NCBI RefSeq assembly: GCF_900582625.1 | Contig: NZ_UTIQ01000084.1 | Span: 248,001-312,000 of the forward strand | Length of the DNA: 64,000 bases | Source: Pseudomonas viridiflava | GTDB taxonomy: Bacteria > Pseudomonadota > Gammaproteobacteria > Pseudomonadales > Pseudomonadaceae | Direction of reading: 5' to 3' | Shown here: piece by piece, positions 39,165 through 48,609 of the stretch | How positions within the stretch are numbered: the first letter of the stretch is position 1 | Layout of the letters: each line of letters opens with the position of its first letter | Translations under genes and position numbers: made by a program | Notes under the pieces: model-generated | The model's database searches: none | What the model was told of the DNA's origin: nothing | What the model saw: the letters and a program-made list of their open reading frames with translations, nothing else

Positions 39165-39911
39165 ATGTGCCTGATTGTTTTCGCGTGGCGCCCTGGCCAC
39201 GACCAGCCGTTGGTGCTGGCTGCCAACCGTGATGAATTCTACGACCGACCTGCCATGCCGCTAGCCCCCTGGGAAGATGCTCCACACGTGCTGGCCGGGC
39301 GCGACCTGGAAGCGGGCGGCAGCTGGCTGGGCATCGGCAGCGCCGGCCGCTTTGCTGCGCTGACCAATATCCGCGACCCCCGCCAGCCCCCGCTCGGCCG
39401 TTCACGCGGTGAATTGGTCGCGGAGTTCTTACGCAGCGACCTGCCGCCGACTGCGTATCTGGATGACCTGGTGGAACGCGCGGGCAATTATTCGGGCTTC
39501 AATCTGCTGCTGGGCGACCGCGACGGCGTGTGGTTTTTCAACTCCCGCGAAGGGCAGCCGCGCTTGCTGGCGCCGGGTGTGTACGGCCTATCCAACGACA
39601 CCTTGGACACGCCGTGGCCGAAGCTCGATAGAGCCAAAGCCGCGCTGAACGAGCTACTCGATGCGCCTGAGCCCGAGGCGCTGTTTTCCATTCTCACCGA
39701 CTCGCAACGCCCACCCGACACGGCACTGCCCGACACCGGGATTGGCCTGGCCACCGAGCAATTGCTGTCGAGCGTTTTTATCGCCAGCCGCACCTACGGC
39801 ACACGCGCCTGTACGGTGCTGATCACGCAAGCAGACGGCAAACGCGTGCTGATCGAGCGCAGCTTTGGGCCCTACGGCGGGCATTTGGGTGAGGTGCGGT
39901 TGGAAGACTGA
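39165..39911 (+). CDS. NRDE (TANGO2-like) family protein
   Basis: 248 residues starting MCLIVFAWRPG with the diagnostic NRDEFYDRP motif near 20-28. TANGO2-like proteins belong to an Ntn-hydrolase-like fold and have been linked to heme handling in other organisms; the bacterial role is uncertain. A GTG one codon upstream is in frame, but AAGGA spacing favours the ATG at 39165. It is convergent with ptsP. Confidence 0.92.
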   Translation: MCLIVFAWRPGHDQPLVLAANRDEFYDRPAMPLAPWEDAPHVLAGRDLEAGGSWLGIGSAGRFAALTNIRDPRQPPLGRSRGELVAEFLRSDLPPTAYLDDLVERAGNYSGFNLLLGDRDGVWFFNSREGQPRLLAPGVYGLSNDTLDTPWPKLDRAKAALNELLDAPEPEALFSILTDSQRPPDTALPDTGIGLATEQLLSSVFIASRTYGTRACTVLITQADGKRVLIERSFGPYGGHLGEVRLED

Positions 39912-39916
39912 AGACG

Positions 39917-39940
39917 CTCTCCCGGTTTTCGCCGGGAGAG
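39917..39940. terminator. Hairpin between NRDE gene and ptsP
   Basis: CTCTCCCGG/CCGGGAGAG, a perfect 9-bp stem with a 6-nt TTTTCG loop, exactly filling the gap between two convergent genes. No T-run follows, so it may work as a bidirectional barrier rather than a classic terminator. Confidence 0.6.
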
Positions 39941-39943
39941 GCA

Positions 39944-42223
39944 TTAAGACTGAATGACCGACGCCGGGTTGAGCACGCGGCTCAGGCCGAGGTTGCGCAG
40001 CGCCAGGTGCAAGGTGCTGTGGATAACCTGTGGATTGTCGATAGTCATGATCTGCGCCAGCAACTCTTTGGCCTTGCCCAGACTGATTTGACGCAGCAGC
40101 CATTTCACCTTCGGCAGGTTGGTGGCGTTCATCGACAGGCCGTCAAAACCCATGGCCATCAGCAACACGGCGGACGACGGGTCGCCGGCCATCTCGCCAC
40201 AAATGCTCACCGGCTTGCCTTCGGCATGGGCGCCATCGACGACCAGCTTCAGCGCCTGCAATACGGCGGGATGGAGGAAATCGTAGAGATCGGCGACGCG
40301 CGGGTTATTGCGGTCGACGGCCAGCAGATATTGGGTCAGGTCGTTGGAGCCCACGGAGAGGAAATCCACCTGCCGCGCCAACTCGCGCACTTGGTAAACG
40401 GCGGCCGGCACTTCAATCATCACGCCGACTGGCGGCAGCGGCACGTCGGTGCCCTCGTCGCGCACCTCGCCCCACGCCCTGTGGATAAGGTGCAGCGCTT
40501 CTTCCAGCTCGTGGGTGCCGGAAATCATCGGCAGCAGAATGCGCAGGTTATCCAGGCCTTCGCTGGCCTTGAGCATGGCGCGGGTCTGTACCAGGAAAAT
40601 TTCCGGGTGGTCGAGGGTGACGCGAATGCCGCGCCAGCCCAGGAACGGGTTGTCTTCTTTAATCGGGAAGTACGACAGCGCCTTGTCGCCGCCGATGTCC
40701 AGGCTGCGCATGGTCACCGGCAGCGGATGGAAGGCGGCCAACTGCTCGCGGTAAATAGCCAGCTGTTCTTTTTCGCTGGGGAAGCGCTCTTTCATGATGA
40801 AGGGCACTTCGGTGCGGTACAGGCCAACGCCTTCAGCGCCGCGCTCCTGGGCGCGCACCACGTCGGCCAGCAGACCGGTGTTCACCCACAGCGGCATGCG
40901 GTGGCCGTCGAGGGTTTCGCACGGCAATTCGCGCAGCGCCGCCAAACCCTGGGTGAGCTGGCGCTCTTCTTCCACCACTTCAACGTATTGCTTGCGCAGC
41001 ACGTCGCTGGGGTTGGTGAACACTTCACCGTGGTAGCCGTCGACGATCAGCTGAATGCCGTCGATTTTCGAATACGGCAGATCGACCGCACCCATCACCG
41101 TCGGAATACCCATGGCGCGGGCGAAAATCGCAACGTGGGAGTTACCCGAACCGAGTACCGAGACCAGGCCCACCAGCTTGCCTTCCGGCACTTCGCCGAG
41201 CATGGCCGGGGTCAGCTCTTCGCTGACCAGAATGGTGTTGTCGGGGTAAACCAGGTTCTGCTGACGCGCTTGTTGCAGGTAGCTGAGCAGGCGGCGGCCG
41301 AGGTCTTTGACGTCGGAGGCGCGCTCGCGCAGGTAGGCGTCGTCCATCAAACCGAAGCGGTTGACGTGCTCGCCCACCACCTGGCGCAACGCACCCTGGG
41401 CCCACTGACCGGTTTTGATCACGGTGGTTACTTCGCCGCCGAGGGCCGCGTCGTCGAGCATCATCAGGTACACGTCGAACAGCGCGCGCTCTTCCGGCCG
41501 CAGTTGCGTGGCGAGCTTGGCAGACAGCGCACGCATGTCGGCGCGCACACGCTCCAGGGCCTGATTGAACAGCAGCAGTTCGGCGGCGATGTCGGAAACG
41601 GTTTTGTCGGGCACCACCTCAAGGTCAGCAGGCGGCAACACCACCACCGCCGTACCCACGGCAGCGCCCGGCGAGCCCGGCACGCCAGTGAATTTTGCCT
41701 CTTGAATGCCTTTGCCCTGACGGCCCAGACCCCGGATGGAACCGGTGGCCTCAGCGTGGGCGATAACGCCGGCGAGCTGGGCGCTCATGGTCACCAGGAA
41801 GGCTTCTTCGCCCTCGTCGAACTGGCGACGCTCTTTTTGCTGAATAACCAAAACGCCCATCACCCGCCGGTGGTGAATGATCGGCGCGCCGAGAAAGGAG
41901 GCGTAGCGCTCTTCACCGGTTTCGGCGAAGTAGCGGTAGCGCGGGTGGTCGGCGGCGTTTTCGAGGTTCAGCGGTTCTTCGCGCGTGCCCACCAGGCCGA
42001 CCAGACCTTCGCTGGGCGACATGCTGACTTTGCCGATGGAGCGCTTGTTCAAGCCCTCGGTGGCCATCAGCACGAAGCGATTGGTTTCGGGGTCCAGCAA
42101 GTACACCGAGCAGACCTGGCTGCCCATGGCGTCTTTTACCCGCTGCACAATGATCGTCAACGCCGACTTGAGGTCTTTGGCGCTGTTCACTTCCTGGACG
42201 ATCTTGCGCAGCGTGTTGAGCAT
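39944..42223 (-). CDS. ptsP: PEP-protein phosphotransferase of the nitrogen PTS (EI-Ntr)
   Basis: 759 residues. N-terminal GAF domain (about 15-155), then the PTS enzyme I domains with phospho-His363 (GSGNSHVAIFARAMGIP) and the C-terminal PEP-binding TIM barrel (for example DIGGDKALSYF and SVGSNDLTQYLLAVDR). It starts the EI-Ntr, NPr, EIIA-Ntr relay that links nitrogen state to potassium and polyhydroxyalkanoate control in Pseudomonas. It follows rppH by 42 bp on the same strand, the usual pair. Confidence 0.97.
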   Translation of the reverse strand: MLNTLRKIVQEVNSAKDLKSALTIIVQRVKDAMGSQVCSVYLLDPETNRFVLMATEGLNKRSIGKVSMSPSEGLVGLVGTREEPLNLENAADHPRYRYFAETGEERYASFLGAPIIHHRRVMGVLVIQQKERRQFDEGEEAFLVTMSAQLAGVIAHAEATGSIRGLGRQGKGIQEAKFTGVPGSPGAAVGTAVVVLPPADLEVVPDKTVSDIAAELLLFNQALERVRADMRALSAKLATQLRPEERALFDVYLMMLDDAALGGEVTTVIKTGQWAQGALRQVVGEHVNRFGLMDDAYLRERASDVKDLGRRLLSYLQQARQQNLVYPDNTILVSEELTPAMLGEVPEGKLVGLVSVLGSGNSHVAIFARAMGIPTVMGAVDLPYSKIDGIQLIVDGYHGEVFTNPSDVLRKQYVEVVEEERQLTQGLAALRELPCETLDGHRMPLWVNTGLLADVVRAQERGAEGVGLYRTEVPFIMKERFPSEKEQLAIYREQLAAFHPLPVTMRSLDIGGDKALSYFPIKEDNPFLGWRGIRVTLDHPEIFLVQTRAMLKASEGLDNLRILLPMISGTHELEEALHLIHRAWGEVRDEGTDVPLPPVGVMIEVPAAVYQVRELARQVDFLSVGSNDLTQYLLAVDRNNPRVADLYDFLHPAVLQALKLVVDGAHAEGKPVSICGEMAGDPSSAVLLMAMGFDGLSMNATNLPKVKWLLRQISLGKAKELLAQIMTIDNPQVIHSTLHLALRNLGLSRVLNPASVIQS

Positions 42224-42265
42224 GGCTCGAGGTGAACTCCTAGGTCGGTCTTATAGCTTGCATCG

Positions 42266-42745
42266 TCAATCTCGCGCGAGAAGGCGCGGCGCCAGTTCCT
42301 TCAACGCGCGGCGGTACACCTCACGCTTGAATGTCACAACCTGGCCCAGCGGGTACCAATAACTTACCCACTTCCAGCCATCGAATTCAGGTTTGTTGGT
42401 CAGGTCCATGCGCACCCGCTCTTCGGCGGATTTCAGGCGCAGCAGAAACCACTTCTGCTTTTGCCCGATGCACAACGGCTGACTGTGAGTACGGACCAAG
42501 CGCTGCGGCAGACGATACCGCAACCAACCGCGGGTGCAGGCAAGAATCTGCACATCTTCCTGCTCCAACCCGACTTCTTCGTTCAATTCGCGATACAGCG
42601 CTTCTTCGGGGGACTCGTTGTCATTGATGCCGCCTTGCGGAAACTGCCAGGCGTCCTGATTGATACGACGAGCCCAGAGCACTTGCCCAACATCATTGGT
42701 GAGAATGATGCCGACATTCGGGCGAAAACCATCAGAATCGATCAC
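42266..42745 (-). CDS. rppH: RNA pyrophosphohydrolase (Nudix)
   Basis: Removes pyrophosphate from mRNA 5' ends to start decay. 159 residues with the Nudix box [22 protein letters not shown] (in pieces, about 37-58). The frame extends to 42838, but the family N-terminus [12 protein letters not shown] begins at a GTG at 42745, with GAGG 7 nt upstream. So this is a GTG start, and the longer form is rejected. Confidence 0.95.
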   Translation of the reverse strand: MIDSDGFRPNVGIILTNDVGQVLWARRINQDAWQFPQGGINDNESPEEALYRELNEEVGLEQEDVQILACTRGWLRYRLPQRLVRTHSQPLCIGQKQKWFLLRLKSAEERVRMDLTNKPEFDGWKWVSYWYPLGQVVTFKREVYRRALKELAPRLLARD

Positions 42746-42933
42746 GGCACAACCTCGTAAACGCATGTTTTTGCATTCTTTCACAAAGGTCGTGATGCCA
42801 GCAACGCGCCTTCCAACCTTATGGGCAGGTGCCTTCAAACCCCGTATTGTTCCGCCCTTGGGAAAACGACTACGCTCGGTTTCACCGTCCCTTGAGCCGT
42901 CAACTTTTTGATATCTGTAAAGCGAGATTACGT

Positions 42934-43590
42934 ATGCGCCTGGCCCTGTTCGACCTCGATAACACCCTTCTGGCTGGCGACAGCGACCACGCCTGGGGCG
43001 ATTACCTGTGCGAGCGCGGCATCCTTGATGGTGCCACCTACAAGGCGCGCAACGACGAGTTTTATCAGGATTACCTGGCCGGCAAGCTGAACATCACCGA
43101 CTACCTGAACTTCAGCCTGGAAATTCTCGGCCGAACCGACATGGCCCAATTGGACCAATGGCACCGCGAGTTCATGCGCGATTGCGTTGAGCCAATCATC
43201 CTCGCGCCCGCGTTGGCGTTGCTTGAAAAGCACCGCGCGGCGGGCGACAAGCTGGTGATCATCACCGCCACCAATCGTTTCGTCACCGGCCCGATTGCCG
43301 CGCGCCTGGGCGTCGACACGCTGCTGGCCACCGAATGCGAAATGGTCGACGGCCGCTACAGCGGCCGCACCACAGACATACCGTGCTTTAAAGAAGGGAA
43401 AGTGACGCGGTTGAATCGCTGGCTGGAAGAAACAGGTTTCAACCTGGACGACAGCTACTTCTACAGCGACTCGATGAACGATTTGCCGCTGCTGGAGAAA
43501 GTAGCCCACCCGTTCGCCGTTGACCCGGACCCCACGCTGCGCGCCGAAGCTGAGCGTCGAGGTTGGCCGGTGATTAGTTTGCGCGACTGA
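42934..43590 (+). CDS. HAD-superfamily IB phosphatase
   Basis: 218 residues. Motif [10 protein letters not shown] with nucleophile Asp7, motif II IITATN, and motif III Lys followed by [10 protein letters not shown]. The subfamily includes phosphoserine phosphatase-like enzymes; the substrate is unknown (homologue PA0335). The ATG at 42934 starts exactly at the family N-terminus MRLALFDLD. It is divergent from rppH. Confidence 0.92.
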   Translation: MRLALFDLDNTLLAGDSDHAWGDYLCERGILDGATYKARNDEFYQDYLAGKLNITDYLNFSLEILGRTDMAQLDQWHREFMRDCVEPIILAPALALLEKHRAAGDKLVIITATNRFVTGPIAARLGVDTLLATECEMVDGRYSGRTTDIPCFKEGKVTRLNRWLEETGFNLDDSYFYSDSMNDLPLLEKVAHPFAVDPDPTLRAEAERRGWPVISLRD

Positions 43591-43600
43591 TCTCAACGGC

Positions 43601-43662
43601 ATCGAGGCTAAAGCCTCTCCTACAGGGACCAGTCCCAATGTGGGAGAGGCTTTAGCCTCGAG
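43601..43662. repeat. REP doublet, ATCGAGGCTAAAGCCTCTCC type
   Basis: Inverted pair of the GAGGCTAAAGCCTC variant between the convergent HAD and DUF2269 genes. The sister pair is at 58699-58758. Confidence 0.9.
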
Positions 43663-43675
43663 TTTTTGCTTTTTC

Positions 43676-44116
43676 TTACGCCGGCTTAGCGCCCATCAGG
43701 CCAAGAATCGCTACCAGCAACACCAGAATCAGCACGCCGTACACCAGCGCAAAGCGCTGCAACCGTTGCGGTGCGGCCACCGGGCCCAGCGCTTCCCACG
43801 CGGCCAGTCGCCCCGACAGCAGCAGGCCGACAATAAACAGCACGATAAACAGCACAGAACTGAGCAGCAGCCACAGCTGGCTCAGCGGCCAGCCGGCCAC
43901 GTGCACCAGGTAAAAGCCACTCACCGGCAGCGTGGCGGCCAGCACGGCGAACACCGGCAGGCTCATTACGCGGGTGCGCCGTACTTTGCGTTGCAACACG
44001 GCCAAGTCGCCGCGCCGCTGGGCTTTCCACAGCATGAAGATATGGGCGATCACGCCCAGCGGCAGCAGCACGGCCACAGCGCTGTGGAGAATTTTGAAGA
44101 GCAGATAATGTTCCAT
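43676..44116 (-). CDS. DUF2269-type integral membrane protein
   Basis: 146 residues with four hydrophobic segments (about 8-28, 50-70, 78-100, 122-142). The His-containing first helix (MEHYLLFKILHSAV) and general layout fit the DUF2269 family (proposed to be heme-binding-like membrane proteins). Function not known. It is 60 bp downstream of ilvA on the same strand. Confidence 0.75.
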   Translation of the reverse strand: MEHYLLFKILHSAVAVLLPLGVIAHIFMLWKAQRRGDLAVLQRKVRRTRVMSLPVFAVLAATLPVSGFYLVHVAGWPLSQLWLLLSSVLFIVLFIVGLLLSGRLAAWEALGPVAAPQRLQRFALVYGVLILVLLVAILGLMGAKPA

Positions 44117-44176
44117 GTCGCGTCCCTGTCAGGCGTGCCCATGCCGCCGAATGGCGGCTGCGCATCTGATCATTAA

Positions 44177-45691
44177 TTAACCAAGAAACAGCTTGTAGGC
44201 CGGATTGGCGCTTTCATCCCAGTACGGATAGCCAATCTCCTCCAACGCGGCCGGCAGCAGATGACGCTCGTCTTCTGGCACTTGCAGCGCGGCTAACACA
44301 CGGCCATCGGCGGCGCCGTGGTTGCGGTAGTGGAACATGGTGATGTTCCAGCGCCCGCCCAGTTTGGTGAGGAAGTTGAACAGCGCGCCTGGCCGTTCCG
44401 GGAATTCGAAACGGAACACGCTTTCGTCTGGCACCGCCGCCGCATGGCCGCCCACAGCGTGGCGAATGTGCAGCTTGGCCAGTTCGTTGTCGGTCAGGTC
44501 GAGCACCGGGAAGCCTTGGGCGCGCAGCCCTTCCACCAGCGCCGAACGCGGATCGGTATCCGGGTGCGTCTGCACGCCGACGAAAATGTGCGCTTCTTTG
44601 TCGGTGTGGTAGCGGTAGTTGAATTCGGTGATCTGGCGCTTACCGATGGCTTCGCAGAACGCTTTGAAGCTGCCCGGCTTTTCCGGAAGGGTCACGGCGA
44701 TGATCGCCTCGCGGCCCTCGCCCAGTTCGGCGCGCTCGGCCACATGGCGCAGGCGGTCGAAGTTCACGTTGGCGCCAGAGTCGATGCCCACCAGCACCTT
44801 GCCGGTCACGCCTTCGCGCTCGACGTACTTCTTGATGCCCGCCACGGCGAGGGCGCCGGACGGCTCGGTGATCGAGCGGGTGTCGTCGTAGATGTCTTTG
44901 ATCGCCGCGCAGATTTCATCGGTGCTGACGGTGATGACCTCGTCGACGTGCTCGCGGCAGATGTCGAAGTTCAGCTTGCCGATCTGCGCCACCGCCACGC
45001 CGTCGGCGAACAGGCCCACCTGGCTCAGCACCACCCGCTCGCCCGCCGCCAGAGCGGCTTGTAGGCAGTTGGAGTCGTCCGGCTCGACGCCGATGATTTT
45101 GATCTCCGGGCGCAGGTATTTCACGTACGCCGCCATACCAGCAATCAGCCCGCCGCCGCCGACCGGGATAAAAATGGCGTCGAGCGCGCCGGGCTGCTGA
45201 CGAAGAATCTCCATCGCCACCGTGCCCTGGCCAGCGATGACGTACTCGTCGTCGTACGGGTGGATATAGACGTAGCCCTTCTCCTCGACCAACTTGAGCG
45301 AATGGGCCAGCGCCTCGGGGAATGCGTCGCCATGCAGCACCACGCGGCCGCCGCGGCTGCGCACGCCGTTAACCTTCAGCTCGGGCGTGGTGCGCGGCAT
45401 CACGATGGTGGCTTTGACGCCCAGGTGCTTGGCGGCCAGTGCCAGGCCTTGCGCATGGTTGCCGGCCGAGGCGGTGACCACGCCACGGGCAAGTTCTTCG
45501 GCGCTGAGCTGCGCCAGCTTGTTGTACGCGCCGCGAATTTTGAACGAGTAAACCGGCTGCAAATCTTCGCGCTTGAGCAGAATCTGATTGCCCAAGCGGT
45601 CCGACAACTGGCGCGCGGGCTGCAACGGGGTTTCCACCGCGACGTCATACACGCGCGAGGTCAGGGTTTTCTTCACGTACTGTTCAAGCAT
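44177..45691 (-). CDS. ilvA: Biosynthetic threonine dehydratase
   Basis: First step of isoleucine synthesis: threonine to 2-oxobutanoate. 504 residues. PLP lysine Lys51 in YSFKIRGAYNK, glycine loop VGGGGLIAG, and two C-terminal ACT-like regulatory domains (about 330-415 and 425-500) that in this family bind isoleucine and valine. Length and domains show the biosynthetic, not catabolic, form. Confidence 0.96.
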   Translation of the reverse strand: MLEQYVKKTLTSRVYDVAVETPLQPARQLSDRLGNQILLKREDLQPVYSFKIRGAYNKLAQLSAEELARGVVTASAGNHAQGLALAAKHLGVKATIVMPRTTPELKVNGVRSRGGRVVLHGDAFPEALAHSLKLVEEKGYVYIHPYDDEYVIAGQGTVAMEILRQQPGALDAIFIPVGGGGLIAGMAAYVKYLRPEIKIIGVEPDDSNCLQAALAAGERVVLSQVGLFADGVAVAQIGKLNFDICREHVDEVITVSTDEICAAIKDIYDDTRSITEPSGALAVAGIKKYVEREGVTGKVLVGIDSGANVNFDRLRHVAERAELGEGREAIIAVTLPEKPGSFKAFCEAIGKRQITEFNYRYHTDKEAHIFVGVQTHPDTDPRSALVEGLRAQGFPVLDLTDNELAKLHIRHAVGGHAAAVPDESVFRFEFPERPGALFNFLTKLGGRWNITMFHYRNHGAADGRVLAALQVPEDERHLLPAALEEIGYPYWDESANPAYKLFLG

Positions 45692-45781
45692 GGCGGCATC
45701 TTTGGCTTACAGGGCGGGTCGGCCAGTCTACTCCAGCGCTCTGGCCTGCGGCCACCTGCGGGCTGGTGTGGTGGCGCTCTT

Positions 45782-45803
45782 GTTGGGCTTCGCTGCGCTC
45801 AAC
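45782..45803. repeat. GTTGGGCTTCGC hairpin upstream of rpiA
   Basis: GTTGGGC...GCTCAAC stem in the 182-bp divergent gap between ilvA and rpiA, of the same family as 54791 and 62151. Confidence 0.55.
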
Positions 45804-45873
45804 GACGCCACCCGACCCGGCGCCAAGGCTATAATCCGCGCCTCCCCGTTTACCTTCAGGCGCAGAACCCGCG

Positions 45874-46548
45874 ATGACTCAGGATCAACTCAAGCAAGCC
45901 GTGGCCCAGGCGGCCGTTGACTTCATTCTTCCGAAGCTCAATGACAAGAGCATCGTCGGCGTCGGCACCGGCTCTACGGCCAACTGTTTCATCGATGCGT
46001 TGGCTAAGCACAAAGGCGCGTTTGACGGCGCCGTCGCCAGCTCCGAAGCCACCGCCGCGCGCCTCAAAGGCCATGGCATCGCGGTGTATGAACTCAACAG
46101 CGTGAGCGACTTGGAGTTCTACATCGACGGCGCCGACGAAAGCGACGAGCACCTGAACCTGATCAAAGGCGGTGGCGCTGCCCTGACCCGCGAGAAAATC
46201 GTCGCCGCCGTGGCGCAAACATTTATCTGCATCGCCGACGGCAGCAAGCTGGTGCCGGTGCTGGGCAATTTCCCCTTGCCGGTAGAGGTCATTCCCATGG
46301 CCCGCAGCCATGTGGCCCGTGAATTGGTGAAACTGGGCGGCGACCCGGTGTACCGCGAAGGCGTGATTACCGATAACGGCAACATCATTCTGGATGTGAT
46401 GAACATGCAGATCACCAACCCGGCGGAGCTGGAAACCCAGATAAACGCCATCGTCGGCGTGGTCACCAACGGTTTGTTCGCTGCGCGCGGCGCCGATTTG
46501 TTGCTGCTGGGCACCGCCGAAGGCGTCAAAACCCTGAAGCGAGCCTAA
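45874..46548 (+). CDS. rpiA: Ribose-5-phosphate isomerase A
   Basis: Interconverts ribose 5-phosphate and ribulose 5-phosphate. 224 residues with [15 protein letters not shown] (about 29-43), [24 protein letters not shown] with catalytic Asp and Lys (in pieces) and the C-terminal GVVTNGLFA. Divergent from ilvA, an arrangement common in gammaproteobacteria. Confidence 0.97.
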   Translation: MTQDQLKQAVAQAAVDFILPKLNDKSIVGVGTGSTANCFIDALAKHKGAFDGAVASSEATAARLKGHGIAVYELNSVSDLEFYIDGADESDEHLNLIKGGGAALTREKIVAAVAQTFICIADGSKLVPVLGNFPLPVEVIPMARSHVARELVKLGGDPVYREGVITDNGNIILDVMNMQITNPAELETQINAIVGVVTNGLFAARGADLLLLGTAEGVKTLKRA

Positions 46549-46565
46549 GCAAGCGCCGCGAAGCC

Positions 46566-47516
46566 TTAGCCGTTGCGTGCAGCCAAAAACGCCATAAAGG
46601 CTTCGCGGCTGCTGTAACGCGGTTGATAGCCGAACTCTTCTTTCAAACGGCGATTGCTCAGCACCGGCCGGTAGCGCAGAAAGTCGAGCTGCTCCGGGCC
46701 GTACTGGCTCAGCCCCAACGGTTTAAGAATGCGCAAGGCGTTGCGGATCAGGCCGGCCGGCAACGGCCGATACGGCTTGCCCAGCAGCGCGGCAATCTCG
46801 CGCAGGCTCAGGGCGCCGTCGCCGGCCAGGTTAAAAATGCCCTGCGCATGGGTTTCCAGGCCTTTGCGAATGATGCTGACCACGTCCTGATCCCAGATAA
46901 AAACAAAGCGGCTGTCACTGCCTTTAATACCGAGCACAGCGCGCTTGCTGAACATGTCGGTGATCTGGTTGTTGACCCGCTTACCCAAGATCGTGCCCGG
47001 CCGCAGCACCAGCTGGTGCAGCTGCGGATGATGGCGGCGGGCATTGGCCAGCAACACCTCCACTTCCTGTTTGTGCTTGGCGTAAGCGAAATGCGGGTGG
47101 CCGCGCAGCGGATCGTTTTCGTCGATCCACTCGGCGTTTTCCGGGAAATAGCCATACGCCGCGCCGGAGCTGGTGACGATCAACTGCTTCACGCTGTTGG
47201 CCACTGCCGCTTCAACAATCGAACGTGTACCGCCGACATCAATGGCGTGCAGCTGCGCGTCGCTCATGCCGCGCGGCGGCGTGACCACCGACGCCAAATG
47301 AACAATCGCCTCGGGCTTCCACGCCGCCACGCATTCGCGCACTTGGTTCGGCTGGCTGATGTCGAGCAGCACCGGCTCGACATTCATCTTCAAACCTTGC
47401 GTGGTTTGTGAGCGGATGTCCGCGGCGATCAGCGTCCATTTGGGATGCTGCGCCGCCAGGTCGTTAAGCAGTTGCTGGCCGATAAAACCTGCCGCGCCGG
47501 TAATCAGGACGCGCAT
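46566..47516 (-). CDS. NAD-dependent epimerase/dehydratase family protein (extended SDR)
   Basis: 316 residues. N-terminal NAD motif ITGAAGFIGQQL (about 5-16), catalytic-type YAKHK (Tyr-x-x-x-Lys, about 145-149) preceded by a SSGAAYG serine segment. The substrate cannot be told; homologues are annotated as D-erythronate dehydrogenase-like or sugar nucleotide epimerases. It starts inside the last 13 bp of the upstream symporter gene, so the two are coupled. Confidence 0.88.
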   Translation of the reverse strand: MRVLITGAAGFIGQQLLNDLAAQHPKWTLIAADIRSQTTQGLKMNVEPVLLDISQPNQVRECVAAWKPEAIVHLASVVTPPRGMSDAQLHAIDVGGTRSIVEAAVANSVKQLIVTSSGAAYGYFPENAEWIDENDPLRGHPHFAYAKHKQEVEVLLANARRHHPQLHQLVLRPGTILGKRVNNQITDMFSKRAVLGIKGSDSRFVFIWDQDVVSIIRKGLETHAQGIFNLAGDGALSLREIAALLGKPYRPLPAGLIRNALRILKPLGLSQYGPEQLDFLRYRPVLSNRRLKEEFGYQPRYSSREAFMAFLAARNG

Positions 47517-48430
47517 GTCAGCGGCTCCTTGTCTTGGTCAGCTGCCGCCAGCGGACGATTGCGCCAGAACAGCACCAGCAGCAACCCGCTGACCAGATGC
47601 CAGGTGCCCCACAGCGCCGCCACGAGGGCCATGTTCGCCTCGCCGCCAAATTGGGAAAAAATCAGCCCCAGGGCAAGCCCGGAGTTGTGCATGGAAATTT
47701 CGATCACCATCGCCCGCAAATTGGCGCCGCGTTGGCGCGCCAATTTCGCCATCAACCAACCGAGCACGATGGCGCTGGCGTTGTGCACCACCACCAACAC
47801 CAGCACCAAGCCGAGCGAGGCAGTGAACATTTTCCAGTTACTCGCCAGCGCGCCGATCACAAAAAACGCGAATGCCAGCAAGGCGAAGCGCTTGAACCAC
47901 GGCATGATGCGCTCGGCCACGTGGGGCCACAGGTTGCCCACCAACATGCCCAGCGCCAGCGGCAGACCGAGCAGCCACAGCAGGTTGAGGATGATGCTCA
48001 GGTGATCGACGTGCAGGCTGCTCAGGCGCTCGGCCAGATAGGCAGACGCTTCGGGATTGCAGGCGCTGGTCAGCGCGAAATTGAGCGGCAACAGCACCAG
48101 CGCCAGCAGGCTGGACAGCGCCGTCATGCTCATCGACAGCGCCGTATTGCCGCGCGCCAGGTGGGTCATCACATTCGAGAGATTGCCGCCGGGGCAGCAG
48201 GCCACTAACAGCAGGCCGAGTTCCAGCCCTGGGTGCAAGTCGACCATTAAGGTCACCAGCAGCGTGAGCCAGGGCAGCAGCAGGCATTGGCCCAACATGC
48301 CGGCGAGCACCGGTTGCGGGTGCCGCACGATGGCGCGAAATTGCGCCACGCGAAGTTCCAGCGACACGCCGAAAATCAGCGCCGCCAGCACCAGGCCGAG
48401 GATGAGTTGGGAACTCGCGTCGTAATTCAT
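47504..48430 (-). CDS. Bile acid:sodium symporter (BASS) family transporter
   Basis: 308 residues with nine to ten hydrophobic segments and the BASS motif VACCPGGNLSNVMTHLARG (about 83-101), which normally forms a sodium-binding site. Substrates of bacterial members include organic acids; pairing with a sugar-type dehydrogenase suggests a sugar acid or similar, by inference. A longer frame to 48577 is rejected because the ATG at 48430 gives the family N-terminus. Confidence 0.9.
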   Translation of the reverse strand: MNYDASSQLILGLVLAALIFGVSLELRVAQFRAIVRHPQPVLAGMLGQCLLLPWLTLLVTLMVDLHPGLELGLLLVACCPGGNLSNVMTHLARGNTALSMSMTALSSLLALVLLPLNFALTSACNPEASAYLAERLSSLHVDHLSIILNLLWLLGLPLALGMLVGNLWPHVAERIMPWFKRFALLAFAFFVIGALASNWKMFTASLGLVLVLVVVHNASAIVLGWLMAKLARQRGANLRAMVIEISMHNSGLALGLIFSQFGGEANMALVAALWGTWHLVSGLLLVLFWRNRPLAAADQDKEPLTCAS

Positions 48431-48609
48431 AAACAGGCCTTTTATTTTTGTTTTAGCCCGCCGCACTGTACGGGCGCAAACGGGCGGGCAACAGTGGCAA
48501 CGGCGGCCAGCGGCGGTGGCCAATTGCGCCAGCGCCGCCGCCACGCAAACAAGCGCAACGTAATCAGCGCGCCGCACTCCTACTTAAAGCGCCACCATGG
48601 ACCCCCGCT

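Noticed and set aside
42746..42838. Longer form of rppH
   Set aside because: The extra 31 residues have no family match, and a GTG with GAGG spacing at 42745 gives the conserved N-terminus.
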